Counted from the first letter of the stretch, positions 9,757 through 19,808 are shown. The stretch is 64,000 bases of DNA from Bacillus sp. AFS037270 (GCF_002585305.1 NZ_NUNF01000020.1:154528-218527), one strand, 5' to 3'. Notes: generated from the letters alone by a model not told the origin. Made by a program: numbers and translations.

Positions 9757-11697
9757 ATGGGAAAACATATTTTTAGCAAAAAAGCGACTACTATTGCACT
9801 AGGACTAGCACTAACTATTCCTGCATTAACACCTGCTGCAGCCGCAGGAAATGGTCATGTTACCATTGATTCCGTAAAGTTTAATGGGATGGAAGCACCG
9901 AAAACGATTGATAAAATGGTGCAAACTTATACGAACGCATCTATGGATGTAAAGTATAGTAATGGTGAAGTGAAGAATTTTCCACTATCGTATAAGAGGC
10001 TTTTTAAGTCTGAAGATAAGGTAGCCGAGAACAAGGGGAAAATGATTCCTGCAGGCACACCAATCGATGTCAATGGTGACCCAATTATGGATACGAGTGT
10101 GGAAGGAAAACCTACATATTATGTATCAGATGCTCCGGATTCTAATAGTTTATTGAAACCAATCCATGGACAACAATACATGGTTACCCATTATGAATAC
10201 CAAACAATTGATGCTGCCGGTAAATCGGCATATGGTATTGTTCCTGCTTCCATGTCATTATCTACATTGGAACAAAATAAAGAAACTGGGGAATTAACAC
10301 CTAAAGAGGTTAAGAAAATTGATTTTTCAAGTGTTAATGGATTGTGGATACCATGTAACGGTTCCCTTTCACCATGGAATACACATTTAGGTTCTGAAGA
10401 GTATGAGCCAGATGCACGCAGTTTTGAACTGGATCCAAATTCCTCTGCAAGAACAGGGGTAGAAAGTTTTGCTAAGCTTTATTTTGGGGACAAGTCAAAG
10501 GCAAATCCGTATTTTTATGGATTCATTCCTGAAATTAAAGTAGATAAATATGGAGAGGCTTCTGTTGCAAAACATTATAGTATTGGCCGTTTCTCTCATG
10601 AATTAATGAAGATGATGCCTGATCAGCGTACAGCATTCTTTGGAGATGATGGTTCCTATACAACTATGTTTATGTATGTAGCGGATGAAGCAAAAGATCT
10701 TACAGCTGGTACACTATATGCAGCGAAATTCCACCAAACCGGCACAGAAAATGGCGGAGCTGGTAATTTAGAATGGATCAAACTTGGTCATTCAACCGAT
10801 AAGGAAGTTAAAAATATTATCGACAGCGGCATTAAGTTCAGCGATATTTTTGAAACTTCTGATGTTCCAAAAGAGGGCTTTAAAGCTATCAAGCAATATT
10901 CATATGGAAAAACAGAATACTTAAAGCTTAAGCCTGGCATGGAAAAGGCAGCAGCGTTTTTAGAGTCCCGCCGTTATGCAGCACTGCTTGGGGCAACATC
11001 TGAGTTTAACAAAATGGAAGGTGTGACCCTAAACGAAAAGGATAAAAAAGTTTACATTGCGATTTCCGATCAAAGTAATGGTATGGTCGAAAATGCTGCC
11101 GATCCAGTTGATGATATGAAACTACCAAAAATTAAATCAGGTGTTACTTATCAATTAGATTTAACTGAGGGTCAAAAAGACAGCACAGGTCAAAAGATTA
11201 ATAGTAAATATGTGGCGGCTAGTATGTCTGGTTTAATCGCAGGTAAAGATATGCCATCTGCAGATGCTTATGGAAATACAGCAGACGTGAACTCGGTAGC
11301 TAATACTGATAATTTAAGCTATTCAGAAGCATTAAGGACCTTATTTATTGGCGAGGATAGCGGAATGCATACCAATAACTTTGTCTGGGCTTATAATGTG
11401 GATACAAAGGAATTATCAAGAATTTTATCTGTGCCATCCGGTGCGGAATCAACAGGTTTGTTTGCTGCAGATAACCGTAATGGATTCTCTTATATTATGA
11501 GTAATTTCCAGCATCCAGGCGATGAATTAGAAGGTAAGAAGATTACTGCAGTAGATAAAACTGAATTAGAACAGGCGATGGAAAAAGAAATCGGAATTGA
11601 TCGTACTGGTGGAGTAGGTTATATCTCTGGGTTACCTTCTCTAGAAGACTTACAAAATACAAATCGAGATGTAAAAAGCGATTTAAGTAACAAATAA
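9757..11697 (+). CDS. phoX: Secreted PhoX-type alkaline phosphatase (DUF839 family)
   Basis: This predicted extracellular phosphomonoesterase would release phosphate from organic esters. It has a Sec-type signal peptide (basic start, hydrophobic core, AAAA cleavage region near residue 30) rather than a twin-arginine one. Family hallmarks include WIPCNGSLSPWNTHLGSEE, where the Cys and Glu match the metal-site region of PhoX. Others are ALLGATSEFNKMEGVT and LFIGEDSGMHTNNFVWAYN. The family uses Ca and Fe in its active site. The ribosome site is AGGGGGAG, and a good Pho box lies upstream. The 646-residue length is normal for the family. Activity on a specific ester cannot be read from sequence. 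Confidence 0.88.
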   Translation: MGKHIFSKKATTIALGLALTIPALTPAAAAGNGHVTIDSVKFNGMEAPKTIDKMVQTYTNASMDVKYSNGEVKNFPLSYKRLFKSEDKVAENKGKMIPAGTPIDVNGDPIMDTSVEGKPTYYVSDAPDSNSLLKPIHGQQYMVTHYEYQTIDAAGKSAYGIVPASMSLSTLEQNKETGELTPKEVKKIDFSSVNGLWIPCNGSLSPWNTHLGSEEYEPDARSFELDPNSSARTGVESFAKLYFGDKSKANPYFYGFIPEIKVDKYGEASVAKHYSIGRFSHELMKMMPDQRTAFFGDDGSYTTMFMYVADEAKDLTAGTLYAAKFHQTGTENGGAGNLEWIKLGHSTDKEVKNIIDSGIKFSDIFETSDVPKEGFKAIKQYSYGKTEYLKLKPGMEKAAAFLESRRYAALLGATSEFNKMEGVTLNEKDKKVYIAISDQSNGMVENAADPVDDMKLPKIKSGVTYQLDLTEGQKDSTGQKINSKYVAASMSGLIAGKDMPSADAYGNTADVNSVANTDNLSYSEALRTLFIGEDSGMHTNNFVWAYNVDTKELSRILSVPSGAESTGLFAADNRNGFSYIMSNFQHPGDELEGKKITAVDKTELEQAMEKEIGIDRTGGVGYISGLPSLEDLQNTNRDVKSDLSNK

Positions 11698-11704
11698 ATC
11701 TTAA

Positions 11705-11743
11705 ACAATTAACTCCGGTAATCAGGTTACCGGAGTTAATTGT
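11705..11743. terminator. Strong hairpin after phoX
   Basis: A 17-bp perfect stem (11705-11721 with 11727-11743, loop TCAGG) follows the phoX stop. The T tract after it is poor, so it may act as a transcript end or as a stabilising 3' hairpin. Confidence 0.75.
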
Positions 11744-11793
11744 TCATTAAAAGCCGCATTCCTTCTATTATATTATCAACTAGGAGCGTTTAT

Positions 11794-13116
11794 ATGAAAA
11801 AGCGATCGATTATTATATTTATTTGTATTTTTTGTTGTTTTGCAGCACTAGTGTTTTTCGTCTTAGGTGCTAAACTGAAAGCGGCCTCGGCCCAGCCAAA
11901 TAAAGTTGAAACAAAGGTGTTTCATTTATACGCAGCAGATATGGAACAGGAAGTGGCTCAAGGAACAACACTATATTCTTGGGGCTTTGGTTTATGGGAT
12001 CCTAAGAAAAATGCTCCGGCTTCTCCGCCTAGTGTTCCTGGGCCTGAAATACGTGTCAAAGTGGGCGATCACGTTAAGGTAGTGTTCCATAATCAGCAAA
12101 AAGAAGTACATACGATTCACTTTCACGGTATCGACAATAGTTTTGCAGGGGATGGAACACCTGATATGAGCCAACATCCAACCATGAAAGGAGATTCCTT
12201 CACCTACGAATTTGATGCTAAACATGCAGGTACTTATTATTATCACTGTCATGTTGAACCGGATCGGCATCCTGAAATGGGTTTATATGGAGCATTTATC
12301 GAAGAGCCAAAACAAGCCAAATATAAGACAGATGGGGAATTTACTTTGCTCCTTTCAGAAAGGGATCCACTTTTAAGTTTAGCCGAAGGAACAGAAGCGC
12401 ATCAATATGTGGGTACGGCAGCTGAGCATCTTCACTTGGCTGGTGATTATGATACAACCGAACGAAAAGCAAAGTACTATATGATAAATGGTAAAGTATA
12501 TCCAGAAATACCACCTCTTCATGTGAAAGAAGGAGGCACCTATTTGATCAGGTTAATTAATGCGGGTTCAGAGGTTCATACCTTTCACACCCATGGACAT
12601 CATTTTAAAGTGGTAGCTTCTGATGGTCGTGACATCTCCAATCCGATGTCTAAGGATTCCATTACGATTGGGCCAGGTGAGAAATATGATCTATTGCTGA
12701 AAGCGGACAATCCTGGTATTTGGCCGATTCACTGCCATATGGGACCTCATGATACACATGGAATGCATATGATGATGGTTTACGATAAGTACCATGACAA
12801 AATGAATCATGGCAGCACAAGCCCTGTCAGTGATATAAAACACCATTTGGCATTACTTAAACAATATCAATTTGAAAAAAACTATGATTCAATGAAACCA
12901 GAAATAAAGGAAATTATTCAGGGAATACAAGGGTTTTATAGTATCGCATCGTCTGATCATTTTGAAGAGTGGACTGCGCTCGATAATGCAGCAGCTACAG
13001 TAAATAAGCTACTGAACAGTACTTTGAATCAAGCGGCTTTACAAGATTCAATTAATGACCTTGAGCAAAAGATAAATACCATGGAAATAGGTTTACAATC
13101 AGGAGATCAAAGCTAA
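11794..13116 (+). CDS. Membrane-anchored or secreted multicopper oxidase
   Basis: This 440-residue cupredoxin-type oxidase would sit outside the membrane, with an N-terminal hydrophobic segment after MKKRS. Copper-ligand motifs come in two sets: HTIHFHGID and YYYHCHVEPDRHPEMG, then EVHTFHTHGHHF and WPIHCHMGPHDTHGMHMM. The short two-domain form resembles small laccases and nitrite-reductase-like proteins rather than the long CotA type. The chosen ATG (11794) has AGGAGCG upstream; an in-frame TTG at 11740 lies inside the preceding terminator and is rejected. A helical tail of about 90 residues follows the oxidase domains. Its substrate, and any reason for placement among phosphate genes, is unknown. 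Confidence 0.85.
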   Translation: MKKRSIIIFICIFCCFAALVFFVLGAKLKAASAQPNKVETKVFHLYAADMEQEVAQGTTLYSWGFGLWDPKKNAPASPPSVPGPEIRVKVGDHVKVVFHNQQKEVHTIHFHGIDNSFAGDGTPDMSQHPTMKGDSFTYEFDAKHAGTYYYHCHVEPDRHPEMGLYGAFIEEPKQAKYKTDGEFTLLLSERDPLLSLAEGTEAHQYVGTAAEHLHLAGDYDTTERKAKYYMINGKVYPEIPPLHVKEGGTYLIRLINAGSEVHTFHTHGHHFKVVASDGRDISNPMSKDSITIGPGEKYDLLLKADNPGIWPIHCHMGPHDTHGMHMMMVYDKYHDKMNHGSTSPVSDIKHHLALLKQYQFEKNYDSMKPEIKEIIQGIQGFYSIASSDHFEEWTALDNAAATVNKLLNSTLNQAALQDSINDLEQKINTMEIGLQSGDQS

Positions 13117-13143
13117 TCTTCTTAAAAGAAGTTATTATCATTT

Positions 13144-13180
13144 AAAAGAACTCAATTGATTTATTGGGTTCTTTTCTTTT
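13144..13180 (+). terminator. Terminator after the multicopper oxidase
   Basis: A 12-bp stem (AAAAGAACTCAA / TTGGGTTCTTTT, one G-U pair) is followed by TCTTTT. Confidence 0.8.
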
Positions 13181-13211
13181 ATTAGTATATCTTTGACTGA
13201 GAGTTAAGGGC

Positions 13212-13247
13212 AAAAAAAATAACCTTAAAGTAAAGAGGTTATTTTTT
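13212..13247. terminator. Terminator for the YolD-like gene
   Basis: The stem AAAATAACCT / AGGTTATTTT has A and T tracts on both outer sides. It lies directly after the stop of the minus-strand gene ending at 13252. Confidence 0.75.
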
Positions 13248-13251
13248 AGAC

Positions 13252-13434
13252 TTAATGAATTTGTTTAATGCCAGATAAACGAATAGAATGAAGGACTTGT
13301 TTTTCATCTATTAAAGAAATAACTTGTTTTTTGAGATTTAGATGATAGACCCGTCCTTTAAGGCTCCGTAAAATTCCATTTCGATAGTACTCAATCGTAA
13401 TCATTCCACCTTGAGCTAACTTTTGTAGGAACAT
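13252..13434 (-). CDS. Short YolD-like protein
   Basis: This is a 60-residue protein whose pattern (ITIEYYRNGILRSLKGRVYH, then LIDEKQVLHSIRLSGIKQI) matches the beta-rich C-terminal half of the YolD-like family. The full-length family has about 100 residues and an N-terminal segment that is missing here. YolD proteins often accompany Y-family DNA polymerases, but none is nearby. The ATG has an excellent AGGAGGAGG site and its own terminator, so a short functional gene is more likely than a fragment. Its role is unknown. Confidence 0.6.
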   Translation of the reverse strand: MFLQKLAQGGMITIEYYRNGILRSLKGRVYHLNLKKQVISLIDEKQVLHSIRLSGIKQIH

Positions 13435-13630
13435 TTAGTATCCTCCTCCTTTTAGTATGGCTTTATATAGACCAATTATAAGGAAGGAATTTTAAGGAAT
13501 GATGAAGCAATTGTTAAAAAAATATTAAAATAACGATGTAAAGATGACTAAACTACTGAAATTATAGAATTCAAAATGAGGGATAGTCTTAAAGATATAG
13601 ATAAATAGTTTGAATTTTGTTTATTTATCT

Positions 13631-13670
13631 TTTACATTGCCTTGTTTAACTTTTACAATGGCTAAATTAT
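13631..13670 (+). promoter_or_regulatory. Pho box upstream of secreted phosphoesterase
   Basis: Two perfect TTTACA hexamers lie at 13631 and 13652, 21 bp apart, with TTGTTT (13642) at the expected half-way position. The AT-rich AAATTATAG follows as a possible -10. This fits PhoP binding. The rest of the 13435-13723 gap shows nothing else clear. Confidence 0.65.
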
Positions 13671-13723
13671 AGCTTAATAAAAGAATAGTATCCTATTAGA
13701 GTATTAAGGAAGGGATGAGAGGA

Positions 13724-16477
13724 ATGTTAAAAAAGCTTAGAAAAAAGAAAAAGTTGCTGGCGGGACTTACTTTAAGTACCATGCTATTGGGGTCAGCTGG
13801 GGCTTACGCTGCACAAGAAAGCGGGTTTGGAAGCAATTTAGTAGGTAATCAAGCAGATGGTTCTGTACAAACACCTGTGAATCAATTGATTACACCTGCT
13901 GGAAAGCAAATTGAATTTGGCGGTAACCCGATTACGGTTGCAGTTAATCCAAATGGGAAAACAGCTGTAACCATCGTTGGCCGAAGCAATTACGGCGGCA
14001 AGGGGATCAATGTTGTTGATCTTGCAACAGGAAAATTAACTGTCAAAGATTTATCTTTAGGTCTTTCTAGTATGTGGGGATTAGCGTATTCAAAAGACGG
14101 AAATCAGTTATATGCTACAGGATCTTCAGGCGGCAAAGGTAAGGTTGTGGTGATGTCTGTTGGTGTAGATGGAACTCCTGCTATCCAAAAAACTTATACT
14201 CTTCCAAATCCAGCTGTTGGTGGAAATATCAACCCGCTTGATCTAGCAGTTGGAGCACAAGGCCAGCTTTTAGTAGCACTTAACCGTGACAACAGCCTTG
14301 GTGTCATTGATCCTCAAACCGGAGCATTGACAGCAAAAATTGCTGTGGATAATGCCCCAACAAGCATTTTAGTAGATGGAAATACAGCTTACGTAACCAA
14401 CCAGGGCGGAAGGAAAGCTAAGGCTGGAGATACGACTGTTGACTCATCTGGAACTCAAGTGGTTGTAGATCCAAAAACAGGAGCTACTTCTACTGGAACG
14501 GTATCCGTTATTGACCTTACTACCAACACCGTTACTAAAACGATTGAAGTTGGCGTACAGCCAGAGCGTATGACGCAGTCAGGCCAATACATATTTGTAA
14601 CCAATACAAATAGTGACACAGTTTCGGTTATCGACTCCAAAACCAATACAGTTGTACAAACCATTGACATCGAACCATATCCAGATGCTCATAAAGGTGC
14701 GGCTCCAAACGCTGTCAAAGTAGTTGATAATAAATTAATGGTCAGCCTTGGCCGCGATAACGCGATTGCGGTTTATGATTGGCAAGGCCCTGATAAGACA
14801 CCTGAATTGCAAGGTCTTTTACCCACTGCTTGGTTCCCTGTTGATATTGCAGTAGACAATAAAAATAAAAATTTAGTAGTAGTAAATGCCGATGGTATTG
14901 GTTCACAAGGTCCGGCCCGTGATTTAACGATTCAAGGGGTCAAAGTAACTGGACACTCTTCTTACGCTCAGGTTGGATCGTTATCATTGATTCCTTTCCC
15001 TTCAGCGGAAGACCTTGTTAAAGGAACAAAGCAAGTATATTCAAACAACAACTGGTATGGCATAAAGAACCGAAATGCCGAGGCTCGAAATAACAAAAAA
15101 CCAGTTGCAATGCCAGAGCGTATTGGCGAGCCATCTACTATTAAACACGTATTCTATATTGTAAAAGAAAACCGTACGTATGACCAAGTGCTCGGAGACT
15201 TAGGTAAGGGCAATGGGGAAGTGGGATTAACGCAGTTCCCAAGAGCTGTTACTCCAAACTTCCATAAATTAGCTGAAACTTATCCACTATTAGATAATTT
15301 CTATGTTTCCGGTATTCAGTCTGCCAGCGGACACCAATGGGTAATGCAGGGTACAAACACAGATTATGAAGATAAAGAAACAGATGCAGCGAACGTTCGA
15401 AGCTATCCGGGTGGAGCTGGAGACCCAATGGCCTATGCACCTACCGGACATTTATGGGATCAAGCAATCAAACAAGGTTTATCCGTAGAAAACTTTGGCG
15501 AAGACACTACTGATTTTACCGGTACAGCACCGCGTGGAAGTTGGACTGATTGGTATAATGATTCCTTAATCCTTTCTGGTCAAAAGCAAGGCCAGTTGCA
15601 TGTTCCAATTGGCAACTATGAGGCGAAATATGATATTCCGTCACTCGGGCCAATTACACATAAGCCGTTCCCTACATTTGATATGGGCATTCCAGACCAG
15701 TATCGTTTTGAAATTTTCAAGCGTCAGTTTGAACAACATGTAAAGAATGATGATTTACCGGCATTGAACCAGTTGTGGATCACAAATGACCATACAAACG
15801 GTACTGCTACAGGGTCTCCTACACCGCAGGCAATGGTAGCGGATAATGATTTGGCTGTTGGTAAAATTGTCGATTTAATTTCTCACAGTAAATATTGGAA
15901 AGATTCTGTTATTATTGTTACTGAAGATGATGCACAAAATGGTCTTGACCACGTGGATGGGCACCGTGAACCTGCGTTTGTCATCAGTCCATGGGTGAAA
16001 AAAGGTGTGACAAACAGCCACTATTGGACAGTTATTAACATGGTTCGCAGTATTGAACAAATCTTGGGACTTCAGCCTATGAATCAGAACGATGCAGCTG
16101 CGGAACCAATGAGCGAAATCTTTACAAATGAACCAGACTTTACTCCATATAAAGTAGAGCAAAACCAAATACCGCTTGACACCTTAAATGGCCAGCCAAA
16201 TGCAAATACGGCAGCACTAGCTAACACAGAAAAGGTGACACCAGAGGCTCAGGAACTTTCGAAAAAATGGACAGAGTGGTCCAATAAAAACAAAGAAAAG
16301 TTAGTAGGTAGAAATGCATCACCGGATGAAACCAACGCTAATATGCTTAATCATGCCGTTTGGTATGCGACCAAAGGTTTTGATAAGCCATATCCAGGTG
16401 AGAAAAAGGTTCAAGCACCTGAAGAGGTAGAGAAGCAGCCTGAAAGCTTTGCTCCATCACCTGCTGACAATGATTAA
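13724..16477 (+). CDS. Secreted YncE-like beta-propeller fused to a phosphoesterase domain
   Basis: This exported protein of 917 residues has a signal peptide (KKLRKKKKLLAG, hydrophobic core, AYAA). An N-terminal seven-bladed-type propeller follows (about 40-430), with repeats such as GTVSVIDLTTNTVTKTIEVG and DTVSVIDSKTNTVVQTIDIE. The C-terminal phosphoesterase (about 465-800) has KHVFYIVKENRTYDQVLGD and GHQWVMQG. It also has TEDDAQNGLDHVDGHREPAF, the alkaline-phosphatase-fold metal-site region. The same fusion is annotated elsewhere as bifunctional YncE/alkaline phosphatase family protein. The start at 13724 is preferred, with AAGGAAGGG nine bases upstream; ATG 13715 is in frame. The upstream Pho box suggests phosphate scavenging. 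The substrate may be a phosphodiester or phospholipid. Confidence 0.87.
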   Translation: MLKKLRKKKKLLAGLTLSTMLLGSAGAYAAQESGFGSNLVGNQADGSVQTPVNQLITPAGKQIEFGGNPITVAVNPNGKTAVTIVGRSNYGGKGINVVDLATGKLTVKDLSLGLSSMWGLAYSKDGNQLYATGSSGGKGKVVVMSVGVDGTPAIQKTYTLPNPAVGGNINPLDLAVGAQGQLLVALNRDNSLGVIDPQTGALTAKIAVDNAPTSILVDGNTAYVTNQGGRKAKAGDTTVDSSGTQVVVDPKTGATSTGTVSVIDLTTNTVTKTIEVGVQPERMTQSGQYIFVTNTNSDTVSVIDSKTNTVVQTIDIEPYPDAHKGAAPNAVKVVDNKLMVSLGRDNAIAVYDWQGPDKTPELQGLLPTAWFPVDIAVDNKNKNLVVVNADGIGSQGPARDLTIQGVKVTGHSSYAQVGSLSLIPFPSAEDLVKGTKQVYSNNNWYGIKNRNAEARNNKKPVAMPERIGEPSTIKHVFYIVKENRTYDQVLGDLGKGNGEVGLTQFPRAVTPNFHKLAETYPLLDNFYVSGIQSASGHQWVMQGTNTDYEDKETDAANVRSYPGGAGDPMAYAPTGHLWDQAIKQGLSVENFGEDTTDFTGTAPRGSWTDWYNDSLILSGQKQGQLHVPIGNYEAKYDIPSLGPITHKPFPTFDMGIPDQYRFEIFKRQFEQHVKNDDLPALNQLWITNDHTNGTATGSPTPQAMVADNDLAVGKIVDLISHSKYWKDSVIIVTEDDAQNGLDHVDGHREPAFVISPWVKKGVTNSHYWTVINMVRSIEQILGLQPMNQNDAAAEPMSEIFTNEPDFTPYKVEQNQIPLDTLNGQPNANTAALANTEKVTPEAQELSKKWTEWSNKNKEKLVGRNASPDETNANMLNHAVWYATKGFDKPYPGEKKVQAPEEVEKQPESFAPSPADND

Positions 16478-16527
16478 TAGCTTATTCTACTATTTTAATA
16501 GGGATTGCTGTAAAGGTATGTAGAAAC

Positions 16528-16565
16528 ACAAAAATAGCTATCCGAGAGGATAGCTATTTTTGTTA
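16528..16565. terminator. Bidirectional-looking terminator
   Basis: A 16-bp perfect stem (16528-16543 with 16548-16563, loop GAGA) ends in a T run after the phosphoesterase gene. Confidence 0.88.
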
Positions 16566-16664
16566 AAACCTACAGATTTTTCACTATGCCAATCGTGGTA
16601 GGTGGTAGTTACTGAATGAAACCATTCACCAATGGCACCATCAAATCCTAGAAATTCGCTACAT

Positions 16665-16670
16665 TATAAT
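16665..16670 (+). promoter_or_regulatory. Candidate -10 box for the RND transporter
   Basis: A consensus TATAAT lies 52 bases before the RND start codon, in an otherwise gene-free gap (16566-16721). I see no good -35 and no Pho box here. Confidence 0.45.
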
Positions 16671-16721
16671 ACATATAGAGGGGGAACGTTTTCGGGCGAA
16701 ATTTTGCCTGGATAAGTTTAT

Positions 16722-19700
16722 ATGAAACGATTGATAAATGAAACCATGAAGCGTGCGATTTTGATTGTAACCTTAATTGGTCTGATACTTGTATGGGGTG
16801 GTATGTCTGCATGGCAGATCCAGAGGGATTATTTACCAGAAATTAATAATTCCACCCTGTCGGTGACAATTCGTGCAGATAATTATCAGGCGGAACAAGT
16901 AAAAGCCCAGATAACAGGACCGATACAGCAGGCAGTCCGGGTAGTAGAAGGTCTTGAAGATGTGGAAACCACCTCCTTTAACGGTGGGGCATTAATCAGT
17001 TTAAACTTTCCCATGAGTTATGACATGGAACAAGCCGAAGAGCAGGTATCACAAGCCTTAGATACGATTAAACTTCCTGCTGGGACTGAAAAACCGTTAG
17101 TAACACGTCTTAGTACCCATTCCATGCCGATTATTCGTATGAGTCTGATGGGGTCTTCTGCCAATATTACAGAAAATACACTTCGCACGGCGATTCAAGA
17201 AGATTTTGTTAATCGATTAAAAACCGTTCCAGGGGTAAAGGATGTGCGGGTATCCGGAGGTGGAACAGCGGGATATGCTGTTAAACTAAGGCTCGAGGAT
17301 TTAAAAAAAGCCGGGCTTTCTGTCAATGATGTAAAACGCTCACTTGCAGAAAACTACACAACTGGAATAGAGGGAAAGGTATCAAATAATCAGGTATCGA
17401 TTCCTGTTCAAGTGACGGGCTGGGGATTCAACCAACAGGATCTCATGCAGCTTCCTATTGGTAACGGAGAAGGCAAATCCGTTCAGCTTTCTAATGTGGC
17501 TGACATCTCAAACTCCATTGTGAACCTTGAGACCATTTCAAGGACGGACGGAAAACCAAGTGTTCTTTTGGATGTGTTGAAAACTTCTTCATCCAATATC
17601 ACAGATGTATCTAGTAGGGTAAAAAGTACAATGAAAGATATTCCTGCTTTGAAAAATAAGGATATCCAAGTTTCCATCCTTTTTGACCAAGGCGAGCAGG
17701 TTAATGCTTCATTAAAGGGTCTGATCAAGGAAGGTTTATTAGGCTGTTTATTTTCAATGATTTGTGTATTTCTATTCTTCCGTAAAGTCCGTTCTACTTT
17801 ACTAATTGCCCTTTCACTGCCCATTTGTTTATTAGCGACAACAGGATTATTAAAGACGATGGGAATCAGTCTCAATCTACTGACCGTTTCAGGACTGATT
17901 GTTGCCATGGGAAGAGTGGTTGATGACTCGATTGTTATTCTTGATAATATGAACCAGAAGGTCAATGAGGCTCATGGCAAAACCAGTGTTCAATTGCTAA
18001 CTGATGCAGTTTGTGAAATGATTCCGGCGATTGTTTCGTCCACTGCTACCACCGTTGCTGTTTATGTTCCGATTGCCTTGATTGGAGGATTGGTAAGTTC
18101 AGCGTTTTCCGGATTTGCTTGGTCAGTGGTGATTGCCTTAGTCATTTCCTTACTTGTCTCCATCTTAGTTGTACCCGTTCTTTACAACTTTTTTTGGCGG
18201 GGAAAACCAGTTTCGAGGGATGATGATTTTGAGGGAATATCTCATAAAGTTCTATCCTGGGTGTTCAATCGTAAAAAAATAGTGGTGTCTGTTTGTCTTG
18301 CATTATTTATGATAGCGTCAGCCGGGGCCGCCTTTCTTCCAGTGAACTTTTTACCAGCGGCGAGCAGCAATAGTCAAATTGGGGTACAAGTAGAAATGCC
18401 GCAGAATACTTCTCTAGTAGAAGTCGACACTGAAGTGAAAAGAATCGAATCAATTCTGGAAAGTAATCCAAAAGTGAAATCCTTTTCTTCAGGTCTGGGT
18501 TCATCCTTCATGCCACAGTCAGATGATGTATTTGATGCAGGAGGAGGGTGGCTTCAGAAACCAAACTTCGCTAATTTGTCGATTATGGTAAAGGAAGGTA
18601 CAAATGTCAATGCCTTAATTACAAGTTTGCAGGAGCAACTAAATTCATTGTCTAGCAAAGCTGTCTTTACGGTTTCGAATCAAAATATTGCAGGGGATGA
18701 TTCCCAGTTAAAAATAAATCTTTCCGGAGCTGATAGCCAGACGCTGGAAACCATGGCGCAAACCATACGCAGCCAGCTAAAACTTGTTCCTGGATTATCC
18801 ATACAGGGGGCTGCCGATGTTGATGATCATTCAACTCAATATGAGATTACGCTTAATCGAAAAGCCAACGAACATTATGGCATAAAACTTGATGATGTTT
18901 TAGAACGGATCCAGCAATATACTGCTGAAGGAACAAAAGGGTTTATCTCCATTAATCAAAATACCTACCCGGTTGTCATTCATACTGATAAACAGAATGG
19001 GAACTCACAGGATATTTTTTCATTGCTTGGAAGTGAGGTCTTCATAGGTAAGGATGAGCAGAAAGTGAGTTTGGATCAGCTTGCTCTATTAATGCCTGCA
19101 GGAACTTCCGTGATTCAAGAAAAGGACGGACATCCATTTGCAGTAATTACAGCCAATATCATTTCAAGTGATATTGGCCATGTGACGAAACTAGTTAAAG
19201 ATCAACTTAAGAAAATTCCGTTGCCGGATGGTGTTGATTATTCCTTTGCAGGTGCCCCGGAGCAGGTATACCAAATGATATTTGAAATGGCGATTGCGTT
19301 ATTCTTCTCCATTTTGCTTGTTCTTGTCATTATAAGCTCTGTTTTTCAGGGATGGAAAGCACCCTTGTCAGTTCTAATCTGTATTCCATTAGCCTTTATT
19401 GGATCTGTTATTGGAATGTTTATTTTTAGGCTTGAATGGAACCTTGCAGCATTAGTTGGATTATTGATGTTAACAGGTATTGTGGTTACAAACGGAATTG
19501 TATTAGTGGATAAAATTGAGAGAAATCTAAGAGAAGGATTTGAGCCAAGTAAGGCCATTATTTTGGGAACCGCTGCAAGAGTTAGACCAGTATTAATGAC
19601 AGCTGGAACCACTATATTAACTCTATTGCCTTTAGCTATATCAGGTAACGGGGATGCGATCATTTCCCAAACACTGGGTGTAGTGGTGGTAGGTGGAATG

Positions 19701-19808
19701 ATCAGTTCAACACTTATTTGCCTGTTAGTTATTCCGATTATGTATCAGTGGATTAGTGGGAATCAGAATCATTCAAAGTCAAAACACGACCAAGAACTTT
19801 CAGCATAA
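16722..19808 (+). CDS. RND (AcrB/SwrC-type) efflux permease without partner proteins
   Basis: This 1028-residue inner-membrane RND transporter has the expected duplicated layout: helix, large extracytoplasmic loop, helix bundle, twice. The helix-4 motif GRVVDDSIVILDNM keeps the two Asp residues used for proton transfer. The region matching the helix-10 Lys of AcrB reads VTNGIVLVD, so that Lys is absent. In Bacillus the family is represented by SwrC/YerP, which protects against surfactin and other amphiphiles. No membrane-fusion protein or outer channel is present, as normal in Gram-positives. The start codon has only a weak GGATA ribosome site, and the substrate is unknown. Confidence 0.86.
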   Translation: MKRLINETMKRAILIVTLIGLILVWGGMSAWQIQRDYLPEINNSTLSVTIRADNYQAEQVKAQITGPIQQAVRVVEGLEDVETTSFNGGALISLNFPMSYDMEQAEEQVSQALDTIKLPAGTEKPLVTRLSTHSMPIIRMSLMGSSANITENTLRTAIQEDFVNRLKTVPGVKDVRVSGGGTAGYAVKLRLEDLKKAGLSVNDVKRSLAENYTTGIEGKVSNNQVSIPVQVTGWGFNQQDLMQLPIGNGEGKSVQLSNVADISNSIVNLETISRTDGKPSVLLDVLKTSSSNITDVSSRVKSTMKDIPALKNKDIQVSILFDQGEQVNASLKGLIKEGLLGCLFSMICVFLFFRKVRSTLLIALSLPICLLATTGLLKTMGISLNLLTVSGLIVAMGRVVDDSIVILDNMNQKVNEAHGKTSVQLLTDAVCEMIPAIVSSTATTVAVYVPIALIGGLVSSAFSGFAWSVVIALVISLLVSILVVPVLYNFFWRGKPVSRDDDFEGISHKVLSWVFNRKKIVVSVCLALFMIASAGAAFLPVNFLPAASSNSQIGVQVEMPQNTSLVEVDTEVKRIESILESNPKVKSFSSGLGSSFMPQSDDVFDAGGGWLQKPNFANLSIMVKEGTNVNALITSLQEQLNSLSSKAVFTVSNQNIAGDDSQLKINLSGADSQTLETMAQTIRSQLKLVPGLSIQGAADVDDHSTQYEITLNRKANEHYGIKLDDVLERIQQYTAEGTKGFISINQNTYPVVIHTDKQNGNSQDIFSLLGSEVFIGKDEQKVSLDQLALLMPAGTSVIQEKDGHPFAVITANIISSDIGHVTKLVKDQLKKIPLPDGVDYSFAGAPEQVYQMIFEMAIALFFSILLVLVIISSVFQGWKAPLSVLICIPLAFIGSVIGMFIFRLEWNLAALVGLLMLTGIVVTNGIVLVDKIERNLREGFEPSKAIILGTAARVRPVLMTAGTTILTLLPLAISGNGDAIISQTLGVVVVGGMISSTLICLLVIPIMYQWISGNQNHSKSKHDQELSA

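Noticed and set aside
11740..11793. TTG at 11740 as start of the multicopper oxidase
   Set aside because: It lies in the hairpin after phoX; ATG 11794 has a proper ribosome site.
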